Shown: one piece after another, positions 17,240 through 27,396 of the stretch
Numbering within the stretch: position 1 is the first letter of the stretch
How the letters are laid out: each line of letters begins with the position of its first letter
Assembly (NCBI GenBank): GCA_017471045.1
Contig: JAFUWZ010000012.1
Coordinates: 1-64,000 of the forward strand
From: Bacteroidales bacterium
Lineage (GTDB): Bacteria > Bacteroidota > Bacteroidia > Bacteroidales > UBA932
Length of the DNA: 64,000 nucleotides
Reading direction: 5' to 3'
Notes under the pieces: model-generated
The model's database searches: none
What the model was told of the DNA's origin: nothing
Seen by the model: only the letters and a program-made list of their open reading frames with translations
Position numbers and translations under genes: made by a program

Positions 17240-19189
17240 ATGAAAAAGATTGTTTTCGCTCTGGTCGCTGCGGCATCCCTTCTGGTCGCCTGTCAGCCCA
17301 AGCCGGTCCTGGTCAGTGCGATCAAGCTGAGCCAGACCACCGGTTCTGTCGTCGAGGGAGAAACCCTGCACATCTCGGCGATCGTCAGCCCTTCCGAGGC
17401 GGACAACAAAGAGCTCAACTGGACGTCCAATGCGCCTGCTGTCGCGACGGTGGATCCCAGCGGCACTGTCACCGGTGTCACCCCCGGTACGGCCAAGATC
17501 ACGGCCGCAGCAACGGACGGCAGCGGCGTGACCGCCACTTGCGAGATCACGGTCGCCCAGAAAGCCATCCTGGTCACCGCTATCGACCTCAATGAGAGCG
17601 CCAAGACCCTCAAAGCCGGCGAGACCCTGCAACTGACGGCTGTCGTCTCCCCTGCGGATGCCACGGTCCAGACCGTCAACTGGGCGTCGGACAAGACGGA
17701 CGTCGCCACGGTTGATGCGACCGGTAAAGTGACGGCCGTCAAAAGCGGTACCGCCAACATCACCGCCGCCGCCACCGACGAGAGCGGTGTCACGAGCGCT
17801 GCCTGCGTGGTCACCGTCGTTGAGCCCAAGCCCATGTTTGCCAAATTCTCAGACATGCTGATCCGGGTCGGCCAGGAGTATAGCAACACTGTTTACTACG
17901 GGACCGTGGACAACTATGCCGAGCGCGAAGACGTCGAGGGTGCTGTCTGGGCTTCCGAGAACGAGGGCATCGCCACTGTCACCTCCGGTGTCATCAAGGG
18001 CATCGCCCCCGGCAAGACCAATGTCACCGTCACGGATGCCATCGGCAGCAAGCTGACCATTCCGGTCGAAGTGCTGGCAGCGGCCAACAAGGACTACGAC
18101 TACAATTATGGTGTCGAGGTGATCGACTGCCGGGACGCTTCGCTGGCCTGGAACAAGAGCACAAGCGCCTTCTCGCTTAAGGACGGCTATGTCTCCGGCA
18201 CCCAGTGTATGGGCGCGACCATCAACGGTTACAAGGTTGCCGAAGTGTACTTCACCAAGAAAGTGGATGCTTCCAGTGTCCAGCACCCGGCCCTTTACCT
18301 CAGAGTGTACATCGACGATGTGTCGAAACTGACCACGGACAGCGACGGCGCAGACCAGCCCTACATCGAGATCCGCAGTACGGGTGAAGTCTGGGTGCCC
18401 GGAACAACGGCCTTCCCTTACGTGGAAGATCCCAAGACCCTCTGGAGAATGACAGACATCTTCACCAACTGGCAGAATCATACTGACAAAGCCAAGCAGA
18501 CCCTCGTCAACGGATGGAACAACATCGTCCTCCCCGTCGAATCTGCCGCCCGTCAGGATTGCGATCTGAAGGCAATCACGTACTTCCGCTTCTTCCAGCT
18601 GCCCGGCAAGACCTACCAGCCCGTCGAGTTCCGGTTTGACCAGATCCGCATCGTGGACTGGACCGAGTTTGACTCTTGCGACAACTTCGACCAGTGGTTT
18701 GACGGCGGTACGGCCAACAACCGTCCATGCTATCGCGCAGCGGAAAATAAGGATGGCCACGACAAGGTGTTCGGCTCCGAGAACGAACTGATTGTCGGCC
18801 CCATCTCCAACTTCCGCCTGAAAGAGTGGGCCGGACGCGTCTATTCCATGCCTGCCGACATGGACGAGACCAACTCCAACTTCACCTGGTGGTTCTGGGT
18901 GGATGACGCCGACTTCTTCAACAAGTGCTGGATCACCGTCGAACTGTCCAGCAACAACGTCAATGACAAGGATAATTTCAAGTGGACGATTGATCCCGGG
19001 AAGGGCGGGCTCAAGAACGGCTGGAATCAGCTGACCCATGATTTCGCCAGCGCCCATCTGGACGCCGGAGAGCGCACCGTTCGGAATATCAACTACTTCC
19101 GTCTTGTCATAACTCCGGAAGCCAGCCAGGGTGCCAAGGCCGGATTCCACACGTACTACATCGACGATCTCCGTATCGTCAAGAAATAA
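17240..19189 (+). CDS. Surface lipoprotein with bacterial Ig-like (Big_2) domains and two C-terminal modules
   Basis: A 649-residue lipoprotein (lipobox LLVAC). Residues about 20-190 hold two Big_2 domains with the usual LNESAKTLKAGETLQLTAVV and TGKVTAVKSGTANIT pattern; a third, more divergent Ig-like domain extends to about 280. The rest consists of two modules like those of the preceding gene (ends YFRFF...FRFDQIRI and NYFRLVI...YYIDDLRIV). The Ig domains probably act as a stalk that holds the binding modules away from the outer membrane. It is the last gene of PUL 1; a hairpin terminator begins 28 nt after its stop. The function is inferred, with no enzymatic motif seen. Confidence 0.7.
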   Translation: MKKIVFALVAAASLLVACQPKPVLVSAIKLSQTTGSVVEGETLHISAIVSPSEADNKELNWTSNAPAVATVDPSGTVTGVTPGTAKITAAATDGSGVTATCEITVAQKAILVTAIDLNESAKTLKAGETLQLTAVVSPADATVQTVNWASDKTDVATVDATGKVTAVKSGTANITAAATDESGVTSAACVVTVVEPKPMFAKFSDMLIRVGQEYSNTVYYGTVDNYAEREDVEGAVWASENEGIATVTSGVIKGIAPGKTNVTVTDAIGSKLTIPVEVLAAANKDYDYNYGVEVIDCRDASLAWNKSTSAFSLKDGYVSGTQCMGATINGYKVAEVYFTKKVDASSVQHPALYLRVYIDDVSKLTTDSDGADQPYIEIRSTGEVWVPGTTAFPYVEDPKTLWRMTDIFTNWQNHTDKAKQTLVNGWNNIVLPVESAARQDCDLKAITYFRFFQLPGKTYQPVEFRFDQIRIVDWTEFDSCDNFDQWFDGGTANNRPCYRAAENKDGHDKVFGSENELIVGPISNFRLKEWAGRVYSMPADMDETNSNFTWWFWVDDADFFNKCWITVELSSNNVNDKDNFKWTIDPGKGGLKNGWNQLTHDFASAHLDAGERTVRNINYFRLVITPEASQGAKAGFHTYYIDDLRIVKK

Positions 19190-19216
19190 GTTTACACACT
19201 GAAAACTGAATCCATA

Positions 19217-19247
19217 GAGGGAGGTCCCGGCCGGACCTTCCTCTTTT
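19217..19247 (+). terminator. Intrinsic terminator of PUL 1
   Basis: An 11-bp stem (19217-19227 with 19233-19243, one G-T pair) with a CGGCC loop is followed by CTTTTA. It separates PUL 1 from the promoter at 19293. Confidence 0.8.
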
Positions 19248-19292
19248 ATCATATTTTCCGGCGAAAGAGTTGGAGAAACGGGCGGGAAAAAC

Positions 19293-19300
19293 TATATTTA
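19293..19300 (+). promoter_or_regulatory. -7 promoter box (TATATTTA) of PUL 2
   Basis: Matches TAnnTTTG except for the last base. It lies downstream of the terminator at 19217 and 64 nt before the gene at 19364. Confidence 0.6.
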
Positions 19301-19331
19301 CGACTTGAAGGCCGAGGGCTTCACCACACAA

Positions 19332-19345
19332 GTCAATCGGTTGAA
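19332..19345 (+). promoter_or_regulatory. Predicted LacI-family operator of PUL 2 (GTCAATCGGTTGAA)
   Basis: The inner 12 bases (TCAATCGGTTGA) form a palindrome broken only at one central pair, the most symmetrical of the six sites. It starts 31 nt after the -7 box, inside the expected leader, a roadblock-type position. Confidence 0.65.
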
Positions 19346-19363
19346 TGACCAAAACCATCCCGT

Positions 19364-20677
19364 ATGATGCGCAAAACCGTCCCGGTGCTCCTGGTCCTGC
19401 TGCTCACGGCAGCCTGCACCAAGGTCATTGAGAACACCATCGAAAAGACTGTCTATGAGATCCGGCAGGTCGAAGTCCCGTCCGAAGACGGGCCTACGGC
19501 CCTGGCCTACTCGATCCAGTCCTTCCAAGTGCTCCCGACCAACGCTCCTGCCGTCAACAAAGTCCGCCTCCAGCAAGCCATCGACTGGGCCTCCAGCCGC
19601 GGCGCCTCCCTCTACATCGAACCCGTTGAAGGAGGCTACCCCATCCAGAGCGGCATCGTCCTGAAAAAGAACGTCTCGCTCGTCGGGGCCCACGGGCCCA
19701 CCGGGCGTGGCACGGTGTATAATGGCGCACCGACCGGCTCGGTTTTCGTCATCACCGATACGGGCGCGCCCTTCCTGACTGTCCAGTCCGCCTCGCAGGT
19801 CAAAGGCATCCAGTTCTACTATCCGGACCAGGCCTACGACGACCCTGCCAAAGTCATCGAGTATCCTCCGACCATCCGGGTCAGCCAGGATCAGGCCGTC
19901 AACGGCGTGACGCTCAGCTGCCTCACGTTTTACGGAACGACCTTCGCAATGGACTTCCGGGCACAGAAGGACCACCCCTGCGAGCAAATCCTCTTCGAGC
20001 ATTGCTACGGATATCCGCTGGGCGGACAGTTCATCGCGATAGACTACTGCTACGACATCCCCCGCATCCTGCACTGCCATGTCAACCCGGCCGTCATGCG
20101 CGAGTTCAAGGGCGACTACCCCAAGGCGATGAACGACCACGTCATCCGCCAGCGCAAATATACCTACTGGATCAACCACACTGACAATGCCCAGGTGATC
20201 GATGTCTTCACCTTCGGCAACTACGGCGGCATCTATCTGGGTGCCAGCACCTACGGCCAGATGACCAATTTCAACTTCGACTGCGTCTGCAACGGCGTTT
20301 TCAAGGATGGCGACACGCCTTTCAACCGGATCTGGGAGGTCGCCCAGGGTTCCATTATCGCCAATACCTCCCCCGAACGGAAGCTCGAGGAGATTCACCC
20401 CTTCCTCGTCCAGGGCCGGGGCCAGATCTCCATCGCCAACGTGGACGCCTTCTCCGGCGACAACCCGGTCCTTACCAACGAAGGACAGTCTTACGACTTC
20501 CTCAAGGCCCAGGGCAGCGAGTGGGTCATCATCACGGCCGTCAACTGCCGGATGCGCAACTATGCGTGCGACAGTCCGGTCACCCTCGCCAACCCAGAGG
20601 CCCAGATCAGTTTCCTCAACTGCTCCGACAAGGGCGGATACCTGTATTCCTATGTACACGACACCCATGCGAACTAA
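19364..20677 (+). CDS. Lipoprotein with predicted right-handed beta-helix (pectate-lyase-like fold)
   Basis: A 437-residue lipoprotein (LLTAAC lipobox). The segment VNKVRLQQAIDWASSRGASL followed by GIVLKKNVSLVGAHGPTGRG is characteristic of the first coils of pectate-lyase-3/tailspike-type beta helices, and repeats with phrases such as QISIANVDAF and ITAVNCRMRNY continue to the end. No catalytic set of a known polysaccharide lyase family could be identified, so it may be a binding protein or an uncharacterised lyase or hydrolase. Being the first gene of the operator-controlled PUL 2 operon and overlapping the next start by 11 nt, it is probably made together with the SusCD pair. The start may be the ATG at 19364 or the adjacent ATG at 19367. 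Confidence 0.65.
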   Translation: MMRKTVPVLLVLLLTAACTKVIENTIEKTVYEIRQVEVPSEDGPTALAYSIQSFQVLPTNAPAVNKVRLQQAIDWASSRGASLYIEPVEGGYPIQSGIVLKKNVSLVGAHGPTGRGTVYNGAPTGSVFVITDTGAPFLTVQSASQVKGIQFYYPDQAYDDPAKVIEYPPTIRVSQDQAVNGVTLSCLTFYGTTFAMDFRAQKDHPCEQILFEHCYGYPLGGQFIAIDYCYDIPRILHCHVNPAVMREFKGDYPKAMNDHVIRQRKYTYWINHTDNAQVIDVFTFGNYGGIYLGASTYGQMTNFNFDCVCNGVFKDGDTPFNRIWEVAQGSIIANTSPERKLEEIHPFLVQGRGQISIANVDAFSGDNPVLTNEGQSYDFLKAQGSEWVIITAVNCRMRNYACDSPVTLANPEAQISFLNCSDKGGYLYSYVHDTHAN

Positions 20678-23600
20678 TTTCCTACGATCAGTATGGCTGC
20701 TGTTTCTGCTGGCAGCCGGGGCCTGGGCCGCATCCGCCCAGAGCCTGCGATGCCGGGTCCTGGACGAAGCCGGCGAAGTTCTTCCCGGCGCATACGTACA
20801 GGTCAACGGCACCCGGAACGGCGCCGTCACGGACCTGGACGGGATCGCCGTTCTCGACAGGGTTACTGCTGACGCCACCCTCACCGTCACCCTGTTCGGC
20901 TACCTGGACGCCCGGCTCTCCCCCGGCGGTCGCGCCGAAGTCACCGTTACGCTCAAGGATGACGTCCAGGCCCTGGACGAAGTCGTCGTCATCGGCTACG
21001 GCACCGCCAAGCGTAAGGACTTTGTGGGCAGCGTGAGCTCGGTGCGGGTCGAAAACTCCCCCATCGCCCTGATGAACAACTCCAACGCCCTGGAGACCCT
21101 CAAGGGCAATGTGGCGGGTCTGGACATCGGCGCGGTCAACAACGCCGGCGGGCAGCCCTCGATACAGATGCGCGGCCAGCGCTCGATCTCTGGGTCCAAC
21201 GCCCCGCTCATCGTCGTGGACGGCATGATCTACATCGGCGGCATCAATGAGATCAACCCTGCCGACATCGCCATAATCGATGTCCTGAAAGACGCCAGCA
21301 GCGCCGCCGCCTTCGGTTCGCGTTCGGCCAACGGCGTCATCCTGATCACGACCAAGAAAGGGACCACCGAGAAGCCGACCATCTCCTTCAACGCCTCCAT
21401 GGCCCTCCAGACCTGGTCCAATAAGCCGAAGATGCTCACGGCGGAGAAATACCTGATCACCGTCATGGACCGCATCCAGTCCTCCGACCTGTCCTGGATG
21501 ACAGCGCAGGAGCGGGAGAATTTCGATGCCGGCCAGGTCACAGACTGGCTGGATTTCGCCACGCGTACCGGCACCAAGCAGGACTACCAGCTCAGCGTGT
21601 CCGGCGCCGGCAAGAAGGTCAATTACTACCTTTCCGGATCCTGGACGTCCAACCAGGGCATCGTCATCGGCGACGACTTCACCCGTCCCTCACTGCTGTG
21701 CAAACTCAGCACCGACATCACGTCCTGGCTCACGCTCAGCGTGGACGGCGCCTATACGCGCCAGGACTATTCCGGCATCGCAGCCAACATCCAGACCGCC
21801 TACTTCATCAGCCCGTACGGCGTACCCTACCGCGCCGGGACGGACCGGCTGGAAAAGTATCCCGTCACCCAGAGCGACGGTTACCAGAACCCGCTCTGGC
21901 AGGCGGATCCCTCCATCCGGCAGAACACGGACTGGCGGGATACCTACCGCCTCAACACCTTCCTCCAGGTCAAATGTCCCTGGGTGGAAGGCCTGGGTTT
22001 CCGGCTCAACTACCTGCGCCACAACATCGACCGCTACGCCGAGGATTTCGTCAAGGAAGACTATTACGTCCAGGAAGGCCCCTACACGGACGAGACCCGC
22101 TATGCGCCCTCGACCCTCCAGGGCTATCTGGCACGCGCCAACGGCACGATCACCCATGAGAAGACCAACGGCTATGTACTGGACGCCATCCTGGGATACG
22201 CCCGCGACTTCGAGCGGCACAGCATCGACGTGGCCCTGGTCTCCACGCGCGATTACACCACCTTCGACCAGGACATCACGACGGGGACCAACTTCGCCGC
22301 CAACGGCAACACCCTGCTCGGCATCGCCGGCCTCCAGAAAGCGGAACTGATCGAACTGACGCAGAACGGCCGCGCCGCCGCCAACGTGGGCTACCTGGCC
22401 CGCCTGATGTATGCCTACGACCGGCGCTACTCCTTCACCGCTTCTTATCGCCGCGACGGTTCTTCCTTCTTCGGGGTCAACAAGAAATGGGGCAATTTCT
22501 TCTCCTTCGGCCTGGCCTGGACGCCGAGCCAGGAAGCTTTCTGGCCCTGGAAGGACCGCATCGAGGACTTCAAGGTCAAAGCCTCCTGGGGCCGCAACGG
22601 CAACCAGGGCCTTCCCGCCTTCGGCACCCTCTCCCCCATCAACAGCGGCAAGGCCAGCGGCCAGACCTATGAGTTCGACGGCAGCGACATCCATTACGGC
22701 CTGATGGCGGGCAGCCTGGGCAACCCAGAACTCGGCTGGGAGTCCACCGATGCCCTCAATGTCGGTTTCGAGTCCTCCGCCCTAGGCGGACGCATCCGCC
22801 TCGACGTAGATGCCTACTACTCCCAGACCCACGACCAGATCTTCTCGCGTGACATCCCCGTGATGACCGGCTATGAGAAGATATCCGCCTCCATGGGACA
22901 GATCGACAACTGGGGCATCGAGACGACCCTGGGTCTCACCCTGGTCCGCAGCCGCGATTTCTGCTGGAACACAGGCCTGACCTTCTGGCTGAGCCGCAAC
23001 AAACTGGTCCACCTCTATGGTGAAGACCTCGACGGGGACGGCAAGGAAGACGATGACATCGCAGCCGCCCGCTTCATCGGCAAAGGACTGGGGGCCATCT
23101 ACGGTTATGTCCAGGACGGCATCGTCCAACTGGACGACTACGACTACATCGGCATCCACAACGCCACGCCTGGCTATCCGAAATACATCGACCTCAACGG
23201 CGACGACCGGATCACCGCGGACGACCGCACCATCCTGGGCTACACCACGCCCAACTTCAAGCTCAACTGGAGCAACACCTTGACATGGCGCGGGCTTGAG
23301 CTCTATGCGATGGTCACCGGCACCTTCGGCGGAGACCACCGCTACCTGCGCTCCAACCCCAACGCCTTCCGGATCAACGGTTATGGCTACCCCACCGGCA
23401 ACTGCCTGGACATCCCCTACTGGACGGAGCAGAACCCTTCGAATGTCTATCCCAGCGCCGCATTTACCAGCGACAGCCGTTTCCAGGGACTTCAGGACCG
23501 CACTTTCGTCCGTCTGCAGGATCTCACCCTGACTTGGAACCTCCCGCAGAAATGGATCCGCAAAGCCGGCATCGGGAACCTCCGGCTCTATCTGAGCGGC

Positions 23601-23720
23601 CGCAACCTCCTCACCCTGACCCAGTGGATAGGTGACGACCCTGAGACCGGATCCTACGTACTCACCGGCACGATGCCCGTGGCCAAATCCCTGGCCCTGG
23701 GCACCTCCATCACCTTCTAA
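20667..23720 (+). CDS. SusC-like TonB-dependent outer-membrane transporter (PUL 2)
   Basis: A 1,017-residue SusC homologue. The start is the ATG at 20667 (MRTNFLRSVW), which overlaps the upstream gene; the frame is open further upstream and another ATG lies at 20652, but 20667 gives a standard signal peptide ending AASAQS. A carboxypeptidase-regulatory-like domain (about 28-105) precedes the plug with DEVVVIGYGTAKR, and the barrel ends in SITF. It lacks an STN domain, like the PUL 1 SusC. The TonB box region is not distinct. SusD follows after 12 nt. Confidence 0.93.
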   Translation: MRTNFLRSVWLLFLLAAGAWAASAQSLRCRVLDEAGEVLPGAYVQVNGTRNGAVTDLDGIAVLDRVTADATLTVTLFGYLDARLSPGGRAEVTVTLKDDVQALDEVVVIGYGTAKRKDFVGSVSSVRVENSPIALMNNSNALETLKGNVAGLDIGAVNNAGGQPSIQMRGQRSISGSNAPLIVVDGMIYIGGINEINPADIAIIDVLKDASSAAAFGSRSANGVILITTKKGTTEKPTISFNASMALQTWSNKPKMLTAEKYLITVMDRIQSSDLSWMTAQERENFDAGQVTDWLDFATRTGTKQDYQLSVSGAGKKVNYYLSGSWTSNQGIVIGDDFTRPSLLCKLSTDITSWLTLSVDGAYTRQDYSGIAANIQTAYFISPYGVPYRAGTDRLEKYPVTQSDGYQNPLWQADPSIRQNTDWRDTYRLNTFLQVKCPWVEGLGFRLNYLRHNIDRYAEDFVKEDYYVQEGPYTDETRYAPSTLQGYLARANGTITHEKTNGYVLDAILGYARDFERHSIDVALVSTRDYTTFDQDITTGTNFAANGNTLLGIAGLQKAELIELTQNGRAAANVGYLARLMYAYDRRYSFTASYRRDGSSFFGVNKKWGNFFSFGLAWTPSQEAFWPWKDRIEDFKVKASWGRNGNQGLPAFGTLSPINSGKASGQTYEFDGSDIHYGLMAGSLGNPELGWESTDALNVGFESSALGGRIRLDVDAYYSQTHDQIFSRDIPVMTGYEKISASMGQIDNWGIETTLGLTLVRSRDFCWNTGLTFWLSRNKLVHLYGEDLDGDGKEDDDIAAARFIGKGLGAIYGYVQDGIVQLDDYDYIGIHNATPGYPKYIDLNGDDRITADDRTILGYTTPNFKLNWSNTLTWRGLELYAMVTGTFGGDHRYLRSNPNAFRINGYGYPTGNCLDIPYWTEQNPSNVYPSAAFTSDSRFQGLQDRTFVRLQDLTLTWNLPQKWIRKAGIGNLRLYLSGRNLLTLTQWIGDDPETGSYVLTGTMPVAKSLALGTSITF

Positions 23721-23732
23721 AGCCGAGACGCC

Positions 23733-25535
23733 ATGAAAAGACCTTTCTTCCTGTGCCTTGCACTCTGCACACTGGCCGGCTGCCTGACTTCCTGCCACGA
23801 CGAGGAGTTTCTCACCGAAAAGCCGAAATACTTCTACACCCTGGATAATGTATTCTCCACCTCCGGTCAGGTCGATCTCGCCCTGGTGAGCTGCTATTCG
23901 CAGGTGCGCAACTACTACTCGCTTTCCAGCGACGGAAAGCGCCATCTGCTGGCCTGGCGGGGTTCCAACGGGACCGACATGTTCGATATCACGACGATAC
24001 GCAAGAGCCTCCAATTCAACAACTACGGCAACCTCACCCCGGAGACGGGCGACTACTACACCCTCTTCACCGACTGGTACAAACTGATCGCCAGTGCCAA
24101 CCTGGCCCTGTACGGGGCCGGTCTGGAAGATATCCAGTGGGATTCGGAAGAGGCCCGGCGCTATGCCGTCGCCCAGGCGCATTTCTTCCGCGCCTACGCT
24201 TACCGCAACCTCGCCGAGGAGTTCGGCGGCGTCCCGGTCGTCACCGAGCTGACCACCGCGCCCCGCTTCGATTTCGTGCGGCAGACACGACTCGAGACCT
24301 ACCAGTTCGCTATCGATGAGCTGGAGGCGATCCTGCCCGACCTGCCGCTGACCCCGCCCGAGCGCGGCCGCATCGTGCGCGGCGCCGCCCAGCACAACCT
24401 GGTCCAGCTCTACATCGACAAGGGTGTCGTCCTGGAGGCGGAAGGCCGGCAGGAGGAGGCTCAGGAAGCCTACCTGACCGCCATCCACTACGGCGACGAG
24501 GTCATCGACGGCGGCACTTTCCACCTAATGACCGACCGCTTCGGGACGCGCGCCAAGGAAGGCCCGGTCTATTACTACGATTACACACCCGACGAGAACG
24601 GGGAACTGCGTCAGGACCGGACCTACGCCTCGGCCGGCGTCCACATCGCCGGCAATGTCTTCTGGGACCTCTTCCAGATGGGCAACCAGAACTATGCCGA
24701 CGGCAACTACGAGGCCGTCTGGACGATCGAGGTCGACTATGAAGCCAACCTCAACAAGGACGGGAACTCCCGGCTCAACTTCTCCCGCAGTTTCGGGCCC
24801 TGCTTCCGGGACATCCTGCCCAACGACCTGGCCGGCCTGACCCCGGACGTGGGCGGGCGTGGCGTGACCTGGATCATGCCGACCGCCTACACCCGTGACG
24901 AGATCTGGTCCGGGCAGTGGGGCAACGACCTGCGCAACAGCGAAGCCTGCCTGCGGCGCACTTTCCTGGGCAATGTCCCGACCAGCCGGTATTACGGCAA
25001 GGTCATTCCCTGGAGCCTGATATACCGCCAGGGCAACAGCAACCGGGATGCCGTCGATGCCGCCTACACGCAGTGCTTCCCTATCTCATGCAAGACCCAT
25101 CTCGACTCTTACATCGACGATGCGACCGGCGGCAACCGTACTTACATCTACCGTGACGACTACGCCATCCGGCTTTCCGAGACGATCCTGCTCCGGGCAG
25201 AGGCCAAATGGCGCAGCGGCGACCTCCAGGGCGCAGCGGCCGACATCAACCTGATCCGCCGGCGGGCCAAGTGCTCACACCTTGTCGGCTCCGATGAAGT
25301 CGGTCTGGAACTGATCCTCGACGAACGGGCCCGCGAACTGATGTACGAGGAGATCCGCTGGAATACCCTGCTCCGGATGGGTGGCACGGTCGCCGTGGAC
25401 CGCATCCGCGAATATGCCTACTGGGACGACCCCCGCTCTTCTTCGATGAAAACTTTCAATCTCTGGCCGATCCCGCAGACGGTCATCGACACCAACAAGG
25501 ACGCTAAAATCGAACAAAATGAAGGCTGGTATTAA
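23733..25535 (+). CDS. SusD-like glycan-binding lipoprotein (PUL 2)
   Basis: A 600-residue RagB/SusD family protein. The signal peptide offers two lipobox cysteines (C17 in TLAGC and C21 in LTSC). DEEFLTEKPKYFYTLDNVF, the TPR-like helices with QAHFFRAYAYRNLAEEFGGV and the C-terminal LWPIPQTVIDTNKD are all typical. It partners the preceding SusC at the outer membrane. The stop lies 17 nt inside the next gene, which argues for coupled expression. Confidence 0.93.
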   Translation: MKRPFFLCLALCTLAGCLTSCHDEEFLTEKPKYFYTLDNVFSTSGQVDLALVSCYSQVRNYYSLSSDGKRHLLAWRGSNGTDMFDITTIRKSLQFNNYGNLTPETGDYYTLFTDWYKLIASANLALYGAGLEDIQWDSEEARRYAVAQAHFFRAYAYRNLAEEFGGVPVVTELTTAPRFDFVRQTRLETYQFAIDELEAILPDLPLTPPERGRIVRGAAQHNLVQLYIDKGVVLEAEGRQEEAQEAYLTAIHYGDEVIDGGTFHLMTDRFGTRAKEGPVYYYDYTPDENGELRQDRTYASAGVHIAGNVFWDLFQMGNQNYADGNYEAVWTIEVDYEANLNKDGNSRLNFSRSFGPCFRDILPNDLAGLTPDVGGRGVTWIMPTAYTRDEIWSGQWGNDLRNSEACLRRTFLGNVPTSRYYGKVIPWSLIYRQGNSNRDAVDAAYTQCFPISCKTHLDSYIDDATGGNRTYIYRDDYAIRLSETILLRAEAKWRSGDLQGAAADINLIRRRAKCSHLVGSDEVGLELILDERARELMYEEIRWNTLLRMGGTVAVDRIREYAYWDDPRSSSMKTFNLWPIPQTVIDTNKDAKIEQNEGWY

Positions 25536-27396
25536 GATTATAGGGCTTCTGGGCCTGCTGACTGCGGCCCTGGCCTGTACGCCCACGGTCGATTTCACCC
25601 CCGCCGGAGCGCCTGAAATCGGCGAGGGAGACATCGTCGTCCTGGATATGTCCCGCTGGCGGGAAGTGACCTCCCGGGATTCGATCGGCGTCGTGCGCCT
25701 CTGGGAAGCCATGCACCTGACCTCCACCCTGCAGGGCATCCTCAACAGGGACGAACCGAGGCTCTATATCAAATACGTGGTATCCGAAGGCGTCAACGTG
25801 GATGATTTCTGGTGGGACAAATGCATCGGCGGCGGGAAATGGCTCGAAGGCCGCAAAGTCGTCACGATGTATGACCCGGTCCGGGTCCTGGATGCCTTCC
25901 GCGACAAGATTGAGGGTCTGGTCGTCTATGATCCGGCCGTCCCGTCGACCAGCAACGTCGCCTCCACCGTCGCCGGTGCGGACAACCTGGTCGCCGTACG
26001 CTACGATCCCCGCCCGGGCAGCATCTACACCCGGCTGATGCAGCGCGAGTATCCCGTCAAAGTCTCCCTGGTGGGCGAAGACGGCAGTTCCAGGTTCCAC
26101 TCCAAGCTCGAGCCCTACCAATGGGCTGTGGACAATTATCTCAAGACCGGCAAGTGCGATGGTGGATACGCCGGCTACTACATTGACCAATACTGGATGA
26201 AGAGCCCAGGCAACGCCGGCATGAACCACCACCTGCTGACGAACCACGACTACTTCGTAGCCCATAAGGGCTTCTTCTTCGACCTCTCCCCCTGGGATGA
26301 CGAGCCGGCCTCGGATGCTCCGGACGAGGGCAACGGGGACCGCGCGATGTTCCTGCAGATTTTCAGCGAAATCTACCGCCTCAACGGCGGGACGCGATTC
26401 TGCCACGTGGGCGGGTTCGCCCCTTGGCCCAACAAATACTCCAACTCCTCCGGCGTCGATCACAAGAGCCGGCACGGGGCGAGCGAGACGGAGTGGGAGG
26501 TGGCCCGTGTCCTGAGCGCCTACAACGCCTACAAGGATGCGGATGCCGCAGCCGTCGGCGCGATGGCCAACGCTTCGTTCTGGCAGCATTATCCCCTCAA
26601 GAAGGAGTATCCGCAGTCCTGGACGACGGTCGAGGACCTGAAAGCCAAAGGGCTCATCCTTTCCGACGGTAGAGTCGCGACAACCAAGAAGTTCATCCTC
26701 TTCTATGTCGGAGACTATGATGCCGCTTCCTGGATCTACCAGCGGATGCCGACCCTGTGGGAGGATCCGGCGCGCGGCAGCGTCCCCTTGATGTGGAGCA
26801 TCAACCCCAATCTGGCGGACCGTGCGCCTATGGTGATGGACTACCTGCGTTCGACGGCCACCGAGACGGACTACTTCGCCGCCGGTGACAACGGGGCCGG
26901 ATATCTCTTCCCCGGTATGCTGGAAGAGCCGCGCCCCGTCAGCGGCCTGCCCTCGGGCGTGGCGGCCTGGGCGGCGCACAACAAGCCGTATTTCCAACAA
27001 TGGGGGCTGAGCGTCACGGGATTCGTCATCGACGGCAGCGGACCCGGGATGTCCGAAGAGGGCTTCCGGAGCTACGCCAGTTTCAGCCCGCACGGCATCG
27101 GGCCGCAGAAGTTGCCCGACGGCAAGGACGCCATCCTGGTGGACGGCATGCCGGTGCTGAAGTGCAGCGGGGCCAGCATCGGCGACGAGCGGATCGAAGA
27201 TGCGGGCAAGAACGCGGTGAGCCGCCTGTCGCAGCACGCCGATTTCCCGTTCTACTGGTTCCGGACCATCCTGAAGTCGCCCTCCTGGCACGCGGGTGTC
27301 AAGGAATATATCGAGGCTCAGAGCAAGAACTACGTGGTCCTGAGCGGCCCGGAGTATTTCGAACTGCTGCGCTACTACCTGGAGCAGAACGGATGA
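25519..27396 (+). CDS. GxGYxYP-family putative glycoside hydrolase, lipoprotein
   Basis: A 625-residue lipoprotein (LTAALAC) related to the GxGYxYP proteins, putative glycosidases of unknown specificity often found in PULs. The name motif appears here as GAGYLFP. Other conserved blocks are VVLDMSRWRE, STLQGILNRDEPRLYI, FYVGDYDAASWIYQ and GFVIDGSGPGMSEEG. A paralogue with the same blocks lies at 36909. No activity is established that I know of; an alpha-mannose-related or debranching role is only suggested by the neighbouring GH92 genes. It overlaps SusD by 17 nt and the sigma gene by 4 nt. Confidence 0.75.
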   Translation: MKAGIKIIGLLGLLTAALACTPTVDFTPAGAPEIGEGDIVVLDMSRWREVTSRDSIGVVRLWEAMHLTSTLQGILNRDEPRLYIKYVVSEGVNVDDFWWDKCIGGGKWLEGRKVVTMYDPVRVLDAFRDKIEGLVVYDPAVPSTSNVASTVAGADNLVAVRYDPRPGSIYTRLMQREYPVKVSLVGEDGSSRFHSKLEPYQWAVDNYLKTGKCDGGYAGYYIDQYWMKSPGNAGMNHHLLTNHDYFVAHKGFFFDLSPWDDEPASDAPDEGNGDRAMFLQIFSEIYRLNGGTRFCHVGGFAPWPNKYSNSSGVDHKSRHGASETEWEVARVLSAYNAYKDADAAAVGAMANASFWQHYPLKKEYPQSWTTVEDLKAKGLILSDGRVATTKKFILFYVGDYDAASWIYQRMPTLWEDPARGSVPLMWSINPNLADRAPMVMDYLRSTATETDYFAAGDNGAGYLFPGMLEEPRPVSGLPSGVAAWAAHNKPYFQQWGLSVTGFVIDGSGPGMSEEGFRSYASFSPHGIGPQKLPDGKDAILVDGMPVLKCSGASIGDERIEDAGKNAVSRLSQHADFPFYWFRTILKSPSWHAGVKEYIEAQSKNYVVLSGPEYFELLRYYLEQNG

